Both the position numbers and the translations under genes were made by a program. This document shows, piece after piece, positions 41,843 through 51,476 of a stretch of DNA of 64,000 bases. Numbering within the stretch: position 1 is the first letter of the stretch; every line of letters begins with the position of its first letter. The DNA is taken from positions 27,137 through 91,136 of the forward strand of contig NZ_JAATHD010000007.1 of NCBI RefSeq assembly GCF_011947265.1, read 5' to 3'. Under the pieces are notes generated by a model. That model searched no databases and was not told the origin of the DNA. It saw only the letters and a program-made list of their open reading frames with translations. Origin of the DNA: Paenibacillus sp. HB172176 (GTDB taxonomy: Bacteria; Bacillota; Bacilli; Paenibacillales; Paenibacillaceae).

Positions 41843-42912
41843 GAATAGACATTGTACGAGTGCCAATCGCTTCACCGAGCGATATGAAGGCCTTGAAGCT
41901 GCGAATGGAAGAAGGAGCGATCGATCCTTCGAAGGTGATTGCCGTTCTCGGTAAGACAGAGGGGAATGGTTGCGTGAACGACTTTACTCGAGGCTATGCG
42001 GTGGATGCGCTTCGAAGGTTCTTCTCCACCTATGTCGGGGCAGAGGCTGCCGCATGTATCTCCTATATTATGTCAGGAGGTACGGAGGGGATTCTCTCGC
42101 CTCACTTTACCATTATCAGCCGTGTGGAGGAGGGGAATCAGCCGCTGCCAGGCGGAATGAAGGCTCTCGCCGTCGGCGTGGCGCACACGCGTCCCTTCTT
42201 GCCGGAAGAGCTTGGCCGCGGCAGCCAGATTGAGGAAGTGTCGCGGGCCGTCAAGGAAGCTATGGCGCAGGCTTGTATTACGGATAATTCGGACGTGCAT
42301 TTTGTTCAAATCAAGTGTCCGTTACTGACAGATGCCGATATGGCGGAGGCTGCTGCCCGCGGAGTCGAGGTTGTTGTGAACGATACGTATAAGTCGATGG
42401 GCTACTCTCGCGGAGCATCGGCTCTCGGGGCGGCAATCGCGGTTGGCGAGCTCTCCTCCGATCAGGCGGGAGACGAGGATGTGTGCGTTTCGTGGGACAA
42501 GTTCAGCAGCATTGCGTCTACGTCGGCGGGCAGTGAACTGGATTATTGCGAAGTCATCGTCTTCGGCAATTCCGCGAGAGCAAGCGGCGAGCTGTTCATG
42601 AGCCATGGCGTTATGAAGGATGCAATCGACGCGAAGCCGCTGCTCGAGATGATTGCCGCCAATCCGGGCGCAGAGGTTGTGCAAGTATTGGCGAAGGCGG
42701 AGGCCGATCCGACGGGAGTTGTCCGGGGACACCGACATACGATGCTGAACGATTCCGATATTAACCACACCCGTCAAGCTCGCGCGGTCGTCGGGGGAGT
42801 GCTTGCTTCAATCGTCGGCGATCCGATGATCTATGTATCCGGAGGAGCCGAGCATCAAGGTCCGGCCGGCGGCGGTCCGGTGGCGGTTATCTTCAAACGC
42901 CCAACAGGATAA
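41839..42912 (+). CDS. Cyanuric acid amidohydrolase (AtzD/TrzD family)
   Basis: A 357-aa ring-opening amidohydrolase with the three-repeat fold known only from cyanuric acid hydrolase and barbiturase. The three Ser-containing repeats are visible (YIMSGGTEGILSPH; the GSELDYCEVIVFGNSARASG region; VSGGAEHQGPAGGGPVAVIF), as are VLGKTEGNGCVNDFTRGYA and VRGHRHTMLNDSDI. It opens cyanuric acid to carboxybiuret, which decarboxylates to biuret. Barbiturase activity is the main alternative, but adjacent biuret and allophanate hydrolases favour cyanuric acid. Length equals that of known enzymes (~360 aa). Confidence 0.92.
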   Translation: MRIDIVRVPIASPSDMKALKLRMEEGAIDPSKVIAVLGKTEGNGCVNDFTRGYAVDALRRFFSTYVGAEAAACISYIMSGGTEGILSPHFTIISRVEEGNQPLPGGMKALAVGVAHTRPFLPEELGRGSQIEEVSRAVKEAMAQACITDNSDVHFVQIKCPLLTDADMAEAAARGVEVVVNDTYKSMGYSRGASALGAAIAVGELSSDQAGDEDVCVSWDKFSSIASTSAGSELDYCEVIVFGNSARASGELFMSHGVMKDAIDAKPLLEMIAANPGAEVVQVLAKAEADPTGVVRGHRHTMLNDSDINHTRQARAVVGGVLASIVGDPMIYVSGGAEHQGPAGGGPVAVIFKRPTG

Positions 42913-42925
42913 GGAGGTACAGGCT

Positions 42926-44725
42926 ATGACATCAAAGACATCGAAATCTGCGATTCCGTCACGGACGGAATCCCGCTTTCCGCTGAAACTGACAATCTCC
43001 TGGCTCCGCGAGCGATACTTGGCCGGGACCTTGCAGCCTAAGGAAGTCATTGAAGAAATCCTTCGTCGAACGGCGGAGGACGAGGCGTACAAGATCTGGA
43101 TCGCGCCTCCGAGCCCGGCCGCGCTCCAGCCTTATCTTGATCGGCTGGAGAAGCTGGACAAGACTGCCGCTCCGCTGTGGGGAATTCCCTTCGCGATTAA
43201 GGACAATATCGATCTGGCAGGTGTACCGACGACGGCTGCTTGCGCGGAGTATGCCTATACGCCGGACGAGCATGCTTCTGTCGTCGAGCGTCTCGCGGAA
43301 GCGGGAGCGCTCCCGCTCGGCAAGACGAACCTGGACCAGTTCGCGACCGGGCTTGTTGGAACGAGGAGTCCTTACGGCGAGACGCGCAATGCGCTAAAGT
43401 CGGAGCTTATCAGCGGCGGCTCCAGCTCCGGCTCCGCAGTCGCGGTGGCGCGCGGTCATGCGGTCTTCTCGCTCGGCACGGACACGGCCGGATCGGGTCG
43501 CGTGCCCGCTGCTCTGAACGGTCTCGTTGGTCTGAAGCCCAGCCTGGGCTCATGGTCGACGCACGGCGTTGTTCCGGCCTGCCGCAGTCTCGATTGCGTC
43601 ACGGTCTTCGCGAATGAATTGGCCGATGTCCTCCTTATCGATCGGATCGTCTCCGGCTTCGATGAGAGGGATGCCTGGTCCCGCGATATCGACAAGAGGC
43701 CGCCGGCTTTGCCGCAGCGCATTCTGGTGCCGGAGGAGCCCCTCGGCTTCTATGGACCCTACGCGGAGGAATACAGGCAGGCCTGGGAGACGGCGAAGGC
43801 CAAGGCTCGCGGACTGGGTATCCCGGTCGAGACGATTGACTATGCTCCGTTCGCCGAAGCCGCCGCCATTCTCTACGAAGGACCTTGGGTAGCGGAGCGC
43901 TGGGCTGCGCTGGGACAATTCCTGGAAGCAAATCCCGGCGCCTCTGTTCCTGTAACGGAGACGATTCTTCGTTCAGGAGCCGGAGGCCATGACGCCGCGG
44001 CGTTATTCCGGGCTTTCCACCGCATTCAGGAGCTGAAATGCGAAGCGCATGCCGAGCTCAAGAATGCCGTGTTGTTGTTGCCCACGGCCGGAGGAACCTG
44101 GACTCGCGACGATGTGACTGCGGATCCGATTCGGACGAACAGCGCGATGGGCCGCTACACGAATCACTGCAATCTGCTGGATCTATGCGCTCTAGCGATC
44201 CCGGCGAACGAAGCTGCACCGGATATTCCGTTCGGCATTACGCTGTTCGCGGTATCCGGGGAGGAGGCGATGCTTGCGGAATTGGCGTCGGATTATCTCG
44301 ACAGGCCAATGTCGAAGGCTTCGACAGCCGCTGCCTCGGAGCGAGAGCCGCGACCCGAGACCTTGGTCGTCGTCTGCGGACTGCACATGAGGGGCTTTCC
44401 TCTTGAGAAGCAGATGCTTGAGCATGAGGCGGTGTTCGACCGCGAGGACGAGACGGCGCCTGTCTACAAGCTGTATCAATTGCCGACCAATCCGGCGAAG
44501 CCCGGGCTGGTCAGGCAGTTAGAAGGGGGCGCAGCTATTGAGGTGGAGGTTTGGCGAATGCCGCTGGATCGATTCGGATCCTTCGCCTCCCTCATTCCGG
44601 CCCCTCTGGGCATAGGGAAAGTAACGCTTGCGGACGGTTCCGAGGCTCCAGGCTTCATCTGTGAAGGCTGCGCGATAGAATGGGCGAAAGACGTCACCGC
44701 GGCGGGAAGCTGGAAGCGAGTTTAA
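42926..44725 (+). CDS. atzF: Allophanate hydrolase
   Basis: A 599-aa enzyme: amidase-signature domain (residues ~15-440) with the catalytic Ser-cisSer-Lys region (PFAIKDNIDLAGVPTTAACA for Lys; SGGSSSGSAVAVARG and DTAGSGRVPAAL for the serines) and a C-terminal domain (LVVVCGLHMRGFPLEKQMLE onward) as in AtzF and in the allophanate hydrolase part of urea amidolyase. It converts allophanate to ammonia and CO2, the last step from cyanuric acid. No urea carboxylase gene is nearby, so this is the triazine/biuret route, not urea amidolyase. ATG 42926 follows AAGGAGG. Confidence 0.93.
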   Translation: MTSKTSKSAIPSRTESRFPLKLTISWLRERYLAGTLQPKEVIEEILRRTAEDEAYKIWIAPPSPAALQPYLDRLEKLDKTAAPLWGIPFAIKDNIDLAGVPTTAACAEYAYTPDEHASVVERLAEAGALPLGKTNLDQFATGLVGTRSPYGETRNALKSELISGGSSSGSAVAVARGHAVFSLGTDTAGSGRVPAALNGLVGLKPSLGSWSTHGVVPACRSLDCVTVFANELADVLLIDRIVSGFDERDAWSRDIDKRPPALPQRILVPEEPLGFYGPYAEEYRQAWETAKAKARGLGIPVETIDYAPFAEAAAILYEGPWVAERWAALGQFLEANPGASVPVTETILRSGAGGHDAAALFRAFHRIQELKCEAHAELKNAVLLLPTAGGTWTRDDVTADPIRTNSAMGRYTNHCNLLDLCALAIPANEAAPDIPFGITLFAVSGEEAMLAELASDYLDRPMSKASTAAASEREPRPETLVVVCGLHMRGFPLEKQMLEHEAVFDREDETAPVYKLYQLPTNPAKPGLVRQLEGGAAIEVEVWRMPLDRFGSFASLIPAPLGIGKVTLADGSEAPGFICEGCAIEWAKDVTAAGSWKRV

Positions 44726-44801
44726 TCCCTCGACCAGACGCGGATATCGGTTATGCACCGACAACTTGATAGGACAGGATACAGCAAAGGGGAATGATAC
44801 T

Positions 44802-45239
44802 ATGAATAAATCGGAAGCGACCAAGGTAATTGCGGGAGACGAAATGGAATGGGGGAAGATGCCTAATCACTGGCATCTCTATCATCGCGAGATTGTGAGT
44901 GCGGCGGAGGCCGACGAGATGGGTGTTCGCGCGAGCTCCGTCTTGTGGGAGAAGATCGGCGTTGGCGGAGCCGTTCTGCCCCATTATCATGACGTTGCGG
45001 AGATTATCCATATTACCGTCGGCAAGGTAAAGCTGCTTCGCGATGGCGCCTGGACCGAATTCAAGGCGGGAGACACGTTCCATGTGCCTGCCGGGGTCAT
45101 TCACTCCGTCGCTTGCGTCGGCGATAGACCGAGCGAGCAGATTAGCATCTTCCTCCCGGTCGAGGAGAACGCCCCGGCGAATGCCTACTTCAACACGCAT
45201 CTTGTTGAAGACAGCTATACGGCGGCGCTTAAAGCATGA
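44802..45239 (+). CDS. Cupin-domain protein
   Basis: A 145-aa single-domain cupin. The two cupin motifs are visible: GAVLPHYHDVAEIIHITVGK (His/Glu metal ligands) and FHVPAGVIHSVACVGDRP. It lies between allophanate hydrolase and the PucR-type regulator, whose ATG overlaps this gene's stop. Function within the pathway is unknown: it may bind a metal and modify or sense an intermediate. The start at 44802 follows AAAGGGG. Confidence 0.88.
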   Translation: MNKSEATKVIAGDEMEWGKMPNHWHLYHREIVSAAEADEMGVRASSVLWEKIGVGGAVLPHYHDVAEIIHITVGKVKLLRDGAWTEFKAGDTFHVPAGVIHSVACVGDRPSEQISIFLPVEENAPANAYFNTHLVEDSYTAALKA

Positions 45240-46852
45240 TTAATGACACACTGAGCTTCTCGTGCCGAAATTTGCTGCTCATTCCCCATTTGCAGGGCTC
45301 CGTTATTTTGGCAGGACATAAGGGAATGGGCAGGTCAGTCACCCGGGTTAACGTCATGGAGGTTCCCGATGTCATTGATTATGTGAGGGAGGGGGAATTT
45401 CTCATTACGAGCGGCTTCCCTTTCCGCGACCGGCCGGAGCAACTGGCGGAGATTATTCCCGAGCTGGCGGAACGAGGAGTGGCGGCGATTGGAATTAAAA
45501 CCAAGAGGTATATTGAACGCATCCCGGAAACGGTTATTCGCAAAGCGGATGAATTCGATATCCCATTGATCGAGCTTCCGGTTCGCACCTCCTTCTCCGA
45601 TGTCGTGCGGGAGGTGATGGAGAATGTTCTTGTGCAGGAGGCTCGCCAGCTTTCTCTGCTGCAGTTCCGCTATCAGAAGCTTTCGCAGAAGCTGCTTCAA
45701 GGAAGCGGGATCGATGACTTTTTAAGCGAGCTGGACGACATGCTGCTCAATCCCGTCGTTCTGATGGACGGCTCGGACCAGCTTTATTTCTCACCGTCAG
45801 CGAAGGAGGCTCTTCCGTGGCCGGAGGATTCTCCCGAGCGCATCCGGCTTGTCCACGATATACAATTGGGCGTCAACTACATGCTCCTTGGGGAACGCCG
45901 AATTCGAGTCTATATCTCCAAGGAGACTGGCCGGAATGCCGATTGCAGCATGCTGCTGCTCGAGTGGAATCAGGCTCTCGCCGATGCGGACATGCTTACG
46001 CTTGACCGCATCGGCGCGCTTGTCAGCCTTGAGCTGGCTAATGTTCATGTCCGCCGCGAGGTGGAGTCCAAGTATGTCGATCAATTCCTGCAGGACTGGT
46101 TGAATGGCCGCATCATGACCCGGCAGGATCTTCATGCTCGTGCGGAGGCATGCGGCTGCTGGATTCCGGAGGGGAGCAAATTCTGTGTCGCATACTTGAA
46201 GAGGTCGGAGTGCAAGGGAGGAGAGAAGCCGCTCTTGCAGGCGATTCAGCACTTTCGCCGTTTGGGCTCCGGAAGGGAAGGCATCTATGCGACGCTGTTA
46301 GGCGGCTGCATCGTGCTGCTCCTTGCACATGATTCGCCCGATCATCTCGGACGCCAGTTGGAGAAATGCCGCTATCGGCTGGAGACCATTCGCTCTACGG
46401 AAGAGAAGGTTGACTTCTCCTTCTGTATGAGCGATTCCGAGGAGAATCCGATGCGGGTAGGGCTCCAATGCGAGCAAGCGCGCAAGATTCATACGATAAG
46501 CGTTGTATGCGACATCTCTGATTCCTTAATAAGCTACAATCAATTGGGGATCTATCAGCTGCTGTATCTGCTGCCCGATTCGGAGCCGGTGACGGAATTT
46601 CTGGACAGGCTGGTCAAGCCGCTGCTCGAATACGACAATAAGCACAACACCCTGCTGTTCAAAACGCTTCAATGCTACATCTGTCATAATGAGAATGTCA
46701 AGCTGACGGCAGAAGCGCTGTTCGCGCATTACAATACTGTTCTCTATCGAATCGAACGGGCCTATTCGCTGCTGGAGCTTGACCCGGAGCGCGTAAACGA
46801 CCGTTTGCAGCTCTATATCGCGATCAAGCTGTACGAAATGCGGGACAGCTGA
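45236..46852 (+). CDS. PucR-family transcriptional regulator
   Basis: A 538-aa regulator. N-terminal PucR domain (GRSVTRVNVMEVPDVIDYVR, EGEFLITSGFPFRDRPEQLA), a GGDEF-like middle (CdaR-type), and the C-terminal PucR helix-turn-helix (NENVKLTAEALFAHYNTVLY followed by RIERAYSLLELDPE). PucR proteins activate purine, allantoin and related nitrogen-source genes. The start overlaps the cupin stop (ATGA), making it the last gene of the operon it presumably controls. The ligand may be an intermediate such as biuret or allophanate (inference). Confidence 0.94.
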   Translation: MINDTLSFSCRNLLLIPHLQGSVILAGHKGMGRSVTRVNVMEVPDVIDYVREGEFLITSGFPFRDRPEQLAEIIPELAERGVAAIGIKTKRYIERIPETVIRKADEFDIPLIELPVRTSFSDVVREVMENVLVQEARQLSLLQFRYQKLSQKLLQGSGIDDFLSELDDMLLNPVVLMDGSDQLYFSPSAKEALPWPEDSPERIRLVHDIQLGVNYMLLGERRIRVYISKETGRNADCSMLLLEWNQALADADMLTLDRIGALVSLELANVHVRREVESKYVDQFLQDWLNGRIMTRQDLHARAEACGCWIPEGSKFCVAYLKRSECKGGEKPLLQAIQHFRRLGSGREGIYATLLGGCIVLLLAHDSPDHLGRQLEKCRYRLETIRSTEEKVDFSFCMSDSEENPMRVGLQCEQARKIHTISVVCDISDSLISYNQLGIYQLLYLLPDSEPVTEFLDRLVKPLLEYDNKHNTLLFKTLQCYICHNENVKLTAEALFAHYNTVLYRIERAYSLLELDPERVNDRLQLYIAIKLYEMRDS

Positions 46853-46930
46853 GAAGGGGCGGTCCCAAAAGCAATTTCGTTCGCTTGATGAGATAGCTCA
46901 CTTGATTGAATGATACGTAAAGAATGAAGA

Positions 46931-46970
46931 AATGGCGGCGCCTGGGTATTATCCCTGCACCGCCGTTTCC
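46931..46970. terminator. Terminator between convergent operons
   Basis: AAATGGCGG (46931-46938) can pair with CCGCCGTTT (46960-46968) around a loop with inner GG/CC pairs; T- and A-rich ends suit both directions. It separates the PucR gene (plus) from the GH43-like gene (minus). Confidence 0.6.
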
Positions 46971-47079
46971 TTAACTCATATCCGCACTCCGATTTCCCCT
47001 TGCTTCCATTTCATTGATTTTTCCTTATGGCAGGTATTGTACTTCACCAATGCTTCCGGTTGTTCACTTTCCATATTCG

Positions 47080-48006
47080 TTAGATCGAAAACTCGCCTTT
47101 ATTGTAAGGCAGGCCGTTGCGCCAGCCGATTTCGGTCACGGACAGATACCATGTACGGCCCATATCGGCGTTGCCTTGATAGAACAGGTAAGTGCGTCCG
47201 TCTTCGTCCGTGAATAAGAAAGGATGACCGGACTCGCAGGCATTCCAGCTGCCGGGGCCTCCATTCGGAAGGAAGGGCTCTTGGGAAAGCCTCGTCCAGG
47301 TTATGCCGTCCTCGCTTACGGCGCATCCAATTTGCTGAGGGCAATTGTTATATGCTCCGCCATAGAACATGAACAGCCTTCCTTCCCGATTGCAAACCGC
47401 CGCCGCTTCGATGCATTCCTGTTCCCATGGAAGCTCGGGCTTCAGGATGGAGCTGTCGCATGCTTGATGCCAAGCTCCATGGCCGAAGCCTGAATTGAGT
47501 TCGGCAATGGCAACGCCTTGCATCTGGGTTTTCCCTAGAGGGTCCCGAGTAGCGAAGTACATAAACAGACGTTCGTCCCACACGATGACATCGGCGTCAA
47601 TCGCCCTGCCGTTATTCCACTCTCCCGTCGGAGAGAACACCGGATTGGAGCTGTTCTTCGCGAAGCGTAACCCGTTATCGGACACGGCATGGCAAATCGC
47701 GTCCTTGGCCCCGTTGCCGTAGGTTTGGTAGAAGAGGTGCACCTTCCCGTCCAGTACGATTGCACCCGGCGCGCATATGCCGTTCTTCTCGCATTCCTGT
47801 TCGGGGTTAATCTCGCCAATCTTCTCCCAGTCCCGAAGATTGAAGCTTCGGGCCACGCCGATCCCCCTTCCGAGGCCCCATTCCGACTTCATTGCAGGCG
47901 ATTCATTAGGCGCCATGGAGTAATACATGTAATAGATTCCGTTTAATTTGACAACGGCTGGATCTTTGGCGAAAGCTCTTCCCCGATCTGTATCCGCGAA
48001 TAACAT
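47080..48006 (-). CDS. GH43-like five-bladed-propeller glycosidase
   Basis: A 308-aa protein with no signal peptide, similar in layout to GH43/GH117-type five-bladed propellers: AKDPAVVKLNGIYYMYYSM (catalytic Asp of the first blade), the central DADVIVWDERLFMYFATRD, and EQECIEAAAVCNREGRLFMF (possible acid Glu). It would cleave arabino- or galacto-type side groups of an imported glycan; specificity unknown. It is the last gene of a minus-strand uptake operon (permease, permease, lipoprotein, this gene). ATG preceded by GAGAGGAG. Confidence 0.85.
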   Translation of the reverse strand: MLFADTDRGRAFAKDPAVVKLNGIYYMYYSMAPNESPAMKSEWGLGRGIGVARSFNLRDWEKIGEINPEQECEKNGICAPGAIVLDGKVHLFYQTYGNGAKDAICHAVSDNGLRFAKNSSNPVFSPTGEWNNGRAIDADVIVWDERLFMYFATRDPLGKTQMQGVAIAELNSGFGHGAWHQACDSSILKPELPWEQECIEAAAVCNREGRLFMFYGGAYNNCPQQIGCAVSEDGITWTRLSQEPFLPNGGPGSWNACESGHPFLFTDEDGRTYLFYQGNADMGRTWYLSVTEIGWRNGLPYNKGEFSI

Positions 48007-48036
48007 GATTGTTGTTTCTCCTCTCTGAACGGCTAG

Positions 48037-49662
48037 TTATTTGACAATGAATTTCCACATATCTTTTGCCAGGAACGCTTTCTCAGAATTATTGCTGTAC
48101 CAGTCTTCGTAGAAGGCTTCAAGCTTGTCGCCTCCCGATTTGTTCCAGAGCTCTTGGGCGTCCTTATAAGCTTGTTCGATGGTGTAAGAGGGTCCGGATA
48201 CAATCGCCTTGTTGTAGATGTCCCCGATCTTCGACACATTAGTGTTGATGATGTTGAGATCCTCGGGAAGCGTCGGCATGTGCTCGCCGTAGGTGATGGG
48301 CGCATATTCCACATCGTCGCTCAGATTGGCCTCGTTATTTTCCTTGATGAGTCTGAGGAAATCCTTCTCCAGAGGCTTCGAGGGATCCAACTGACTTTGA
48401 ATGTCGGTACAGGCTCCCAGCTCGATTCGGGAGAGAAGCAGTTGGAAATCAATATTCCATGATACTTCTTTGTTGAATGTCTCCGCGTCGATCGGCTGCA
48501 GGCATCCATTGGCCCCCTTTGCCGAATCCTTCCCTTCCAGACCGTAGCGAAGCATTTCGCCGGCGGAGCGGGATGCCATGAAATCGATGTACGCCATCGC
48601 TGCTTCCGGGTCTTTGGTTTTGGCATTAATGATAGTGGTCATCTGTACCGGGTTGTTGACGCCGATAGCGAATTGGCCAAATTCGGATTTTGGCAGCTTG
48701 ATCGCTTGGACCTCGGCGCTTGGAACGTTCGTCTTCAATTGCTCATAATACTGGTTAAAGTTAACCAAATCTATTGTTCGGCCCACGAAGATGCCGATTT
48801 TGCCGTTGTTCCAATCCTGTTGGGCCTTCTGTCCGTTCTTATCGGCAAGAAAGTCCTTGTCGACCAAGCCGGAATCGTACAGCCGTTTCTTAAAGGCGTT
48901 GGCTGCATTCTCCTGTTCCCAGCCTCGCACCAGCTTGCCCCCTTCAACCACCCATGTCACGTTGCGGAACATGGTGTTGATCGTGCCGCCCGTTTCCCCG
49001 CTTAAGGCAATCCCGAAAGTGTCGTCTGCCCCATTGCCGTCAGGATCCTGTTCGGTGAAGGCTTTGGCTACCGCAAACAGCTCTTCCGTGGTTTGAGGCA
49101 CTTGGAGTCCCAACTCGTCCAGCCAATCCTTCCGAATGAACAGCGCTTGGAAGCCGACTAGCGGGGATACCCTGCCGAATTCGTACATCTGCCCATCTGG
49201 CTTGGTAGCCGCTTTTCTAATCTCAGGATATTGCTCCAACAACTGCTTGTATTCGGTGCTGCTATTCTCGATCAAATCATCCACGGGCATAATCATCTTC
49301 TGCTGATACATCTGATCGCGGAAGCGGGTATCGAATTCGAACACAACATCCGGCGCGTCGCCGGAGGCAAACAGCAGATTCAGCTTCTGGACCGCCTCGC
49401 CGCGCGGGATTGGAACGTATTTGCCGTTGACGGGGCCGTTCTCGTTCAGCCACTTGGTCCAGCGATTGTTGTCGATCGTCCCCATCTCCTGAGGCACATT
49501 GCCCCGGTCGTAGATGGATATGGAGAGCGACGGCTTTTCTTTCGTCGACGATGATGTGCCGTTATCAGCTTCCTTCGTGTTATTGGAGCAAGCTGTCGCA
49601 ATGGCTGCGCAAGCCATTATTCCCGTCAGCGTCAAAGCCAGCTTCCTGGTTTTCGTTTTCAA
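48037..49662 (-). CDS. Extracellular solute-binding lipoprotein
   Basis: A 541-aa lipoprotein with signal peptide ending at lipobox Cys25 (IATAC) and a binding domain of the LplA-like group (SISIYDRGNVPQEMGTIDNN). The start is TTG at 49662, with AAGGGGG nine bases upstream; a nearby ATG is out of frame. It serves the permeases encoded by 49689-51476 and lies before the GH43-like hydrolase, which suggests a plant or microbial polysaccharide fragment as ligand. Confidence 0.93.
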   Translation of the reverse strand: MKTKTRKLALTLTGIMACAAIATACSNNTKEADNGTSSSTKEKPSLSISIYDRGNVPQEMGTIDNNRWTKWLNENGPVNGKYVPIPRGEAVQKLNLLFASGDAPDVVFEFDTRFRDQMYQQKMIMPVDDLIENSSTEYKQLLEQYPEIRKAATKPDGQMYEFGRVSPLVGFQALFIRKDWLDELGLQVPQTTEELFAVAKAFTEQDPDGNGADDTFGIALSGETGGTINTMFRNVTWVVEGGKLVRGWEQENAANAFKKRLYDSGLVDKDFLADKNGQKAQQDWNNGKIGIFVGRTIDLVNFNQYYEQLKTNVPSAEVQAIKLPKSEFGQFAIGVNNPVQMTTIINAKTKDPEAAMAYIDFMASRSAGEMLRYGLEGKDSAKGANGCLQPIDAETFNKEVSWNIDFQLLLSRIELGACTDIQSQLDPSKPLEKDFLRLIKENNEANLSDDVEYAPITYGEHMPTLPEDLNIINTNVSKIGDIYNKAIVSGPSYTIEQAYKDAQELWNKSGGDKLEAFYEDWYSNNSEKAFLAKDMWKFIVK

Positions 49663-49688
49663 TTTGCATTTCCCCCTTGTTTGGATGG

Positions 49689-50564
49689 TTATCCTTTAAC
49701 GGCGCCGATCATAACGCCCTTTACAAAATATTTCTGCAGAAACGGATAGACGATCAGCATAGGCAAAACCATGATGATTATGGCTGCCGAGTTCACCATA
49801 TCCGGAGATAGAATAAGCTGCTCGGACGATTCAAGGCCATTCATCTGAGCGAGCATCACCTGGCTCTGTATCATTTGTTGAACTAATACCGCGATATTGT
49901 ATTTGTCAGGCTCATTAATGTACATCAAGACGCTGAAGAAGGAATTCCAATACCCGACGCCATAGAATAAAGCAAGCGTGGCAAGAACCGGCATAGAGAG
50001 CGGCAGGACGATCCGAAGCAGATAACGCCATTCGCCGCATCCATCCATTCTGGAGGCTTCGTCAATTTCTCCGGGAATATTCTCGATGAAGGTTCGCAGA
50101 ACCAGTAAGTTGAATACGCTTACGAGCCCCGGCAGCCACAGAGCCCAATAGGTATTGATAAGCTCCAGATTGCGGATGGTCAAATAAGTGGGGATTAACC
50201 CCCCGTTGAACAGCATCGTGAACACGATGCCCAGCATAAATACCCGGCGACCCCGGAAATAGGTTCGAGAGAGCGGATAGGCGGCAAGGATGGTGAACGC
50301 CATGCTGAGCGTGACTCCGACCAACGTGATGATCACGCTATTGGTAAGAGAGGATGCGATGGGGCTGCGCTCAAAAAGCTGCGAATACGCCGCAAATGTT
50401 ATCTCTACCGGGAACAGGCTGACACGGCCCGCAGAGACGGCTTGAAGCGAGCTGGTCGAAAGCGATGCAATATGCATCAACGGCAGCAAGCACAGCAGGG
50501 CCACAACGGTCAAACTCAGATAAACACCTGCCATATAAATACGTTCTGTCATCGAAGGCTTCAT
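49689..50564 (-). CDS. ABC transporter permease, LplC-type
   Basis: A 291-aa permease with six hydrophobic segments, EAA loop (EIDEASRMDGCGEWRYLLRI) and the family's terminal PFLQKYFVKGVMIGAVKG. Pairs with the permease at 50583. No ATPase gene is present, as in the first uptake cluster, so both importers probably share one encoded elsewhere. Confidence 0.95.
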   Translation of the reverse strand: MKPSMTERIYMAGVYLSLTVVALLCLLPLMHIASLSTSSLQAVSAGRVSLFPVEITFAAYSQLFERSPIASSLTNSVIITLVGVTLSMAFTILAAYPLSRTYFRGRRVFMLGIVFTMLFNGGLIPTYLTIRNLELINTYWALWLPGLVSVFNLLVLRTFIENIPGEIDEASRMDGCGEWRYLLRIVLPLSMPVLATLALFYGVGYWNSFFSVLMYINEPDKYNIAVLVQQMIQSQVMLAQMNGLESSEQLILSPDMVNSAAIIIMVLPMLIVYPFLQKYFVKGVMIGAVKG

Positions 50565-50582
50565 AAGAAGGTCACCGCCTTG

Positions 50583-51476
50583 TTACCATAATCCATTTCC
50601 GAACCTCCTGGCAATGGCGTTGGTACTAAGAACCAGAAGGAAGCCAACCAGCGATTCGAATAATCCGATTGCCGATGTCAGGCTGAACTGCGAGCCCATC
50701 AATCCGACCTTGTAGATATAGGTGCTAATGACTTCCGAGACGTCCGAAACGGTGGAATTCTGCAGCATATAGATTTGATCGAAGCCTACTTCCATCACCC
50801 TGCCCATAGACAGAATTAACATGAGCACGATCGTCATCTGCAATCCCGGCAAAGTCACATGGCGGATCTGCTTCCACTTAGAGGCGCCGTCAATGCTGGC
50901 CGCTTCATACAGCATCGGGTCGATATTGGATAGAGCCGCCAGATAGATAATGGCGCTGAAGCCGGCTTCCTTCCAGATGCCTGAGCCTACGAAGATCGAA
51001 AGCCAGGAGCCTTCGCGGTACAGGAATGGATACGCATGGCCCGTGACGCTCTCCCACCACTCGCTGACAATGCCGTTCTGCTGGGAGAAGATTGTTACGA
51101 TAATTCCGCTTACGATAATCCAAGAGAAGAAGTGGGGCAGATACACGAGCGTCTGAACCAGCCGCTTGAACCACATGCGGCGGACCTCATTCAACAGAAT
51201 AGCGAGAATAATCGGGAACGGAAAGCCGATGATGATCGACATGAGACTTAGCATCAGCGTATTGCGGATGATCTGCATCGTGGTGGGCGTGCTGAACAGG
51301 AAACGGAAATTATCGAATCCGACCCACGGACTGTGGAGAATGCCATCCATTAGATTGTATTTCTTGAATGCGATAATCGCCCCGCCCATCGGTACATATT
51401 TGAAAATAACAAAGAATGCAAGAATGGGAACGAACATCAGATAGAGGGGCAAATTTCGCCTCCAGATCGCGTTGAT
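50583..51476 (-). CDS. ABC transporter permease, LplB-type
   Basis: A 297-aa permease: LPLYLMFVPILAFFVIFKYV at the start, EAA loop (LYEAASIDGASKWKQIRHVT), and a terminal NAIARRFGNGLW. The open frame extends to 51539, but no ATG lies near the proper start. A perfect AGGAGGTGA (51490-51482 on the minus strand) is eight bases before an in-frame ATC (51476-51474), and starting there gives the normal family length and N-terminus. A GTG codon in the frame (51485) lies inside the ribosome site itself. The ATC start is inference. Confidence 0.92.
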   Translation of the reverse strand: MNAIWRRNLPLYLMFVPILAFFVIFKYVPMGGAIIAFKKYNLMDGILHSPWVGFDNFRFLFSTPTTMQIIRNTLMLSLMSIIIGFPFPIILAILLNEVRRMWFKRLVQTLVYLPHFFSWIIVSGIIVTIFSQQNGIVSEWWESVTGHAYPFLYREGSWLSIFVGSGIWKEAGFSAIIYLAALSNIDPMLYEAASIDGASKWKQIRHVTLPGLQMTIVLMLILSMGRVMEVGFDQIYMLQNSTVSDVSEVISTYIYKVGLMGSQFSLTSAIGLFESLVGFLLVLSTNAIARRFGNGLW

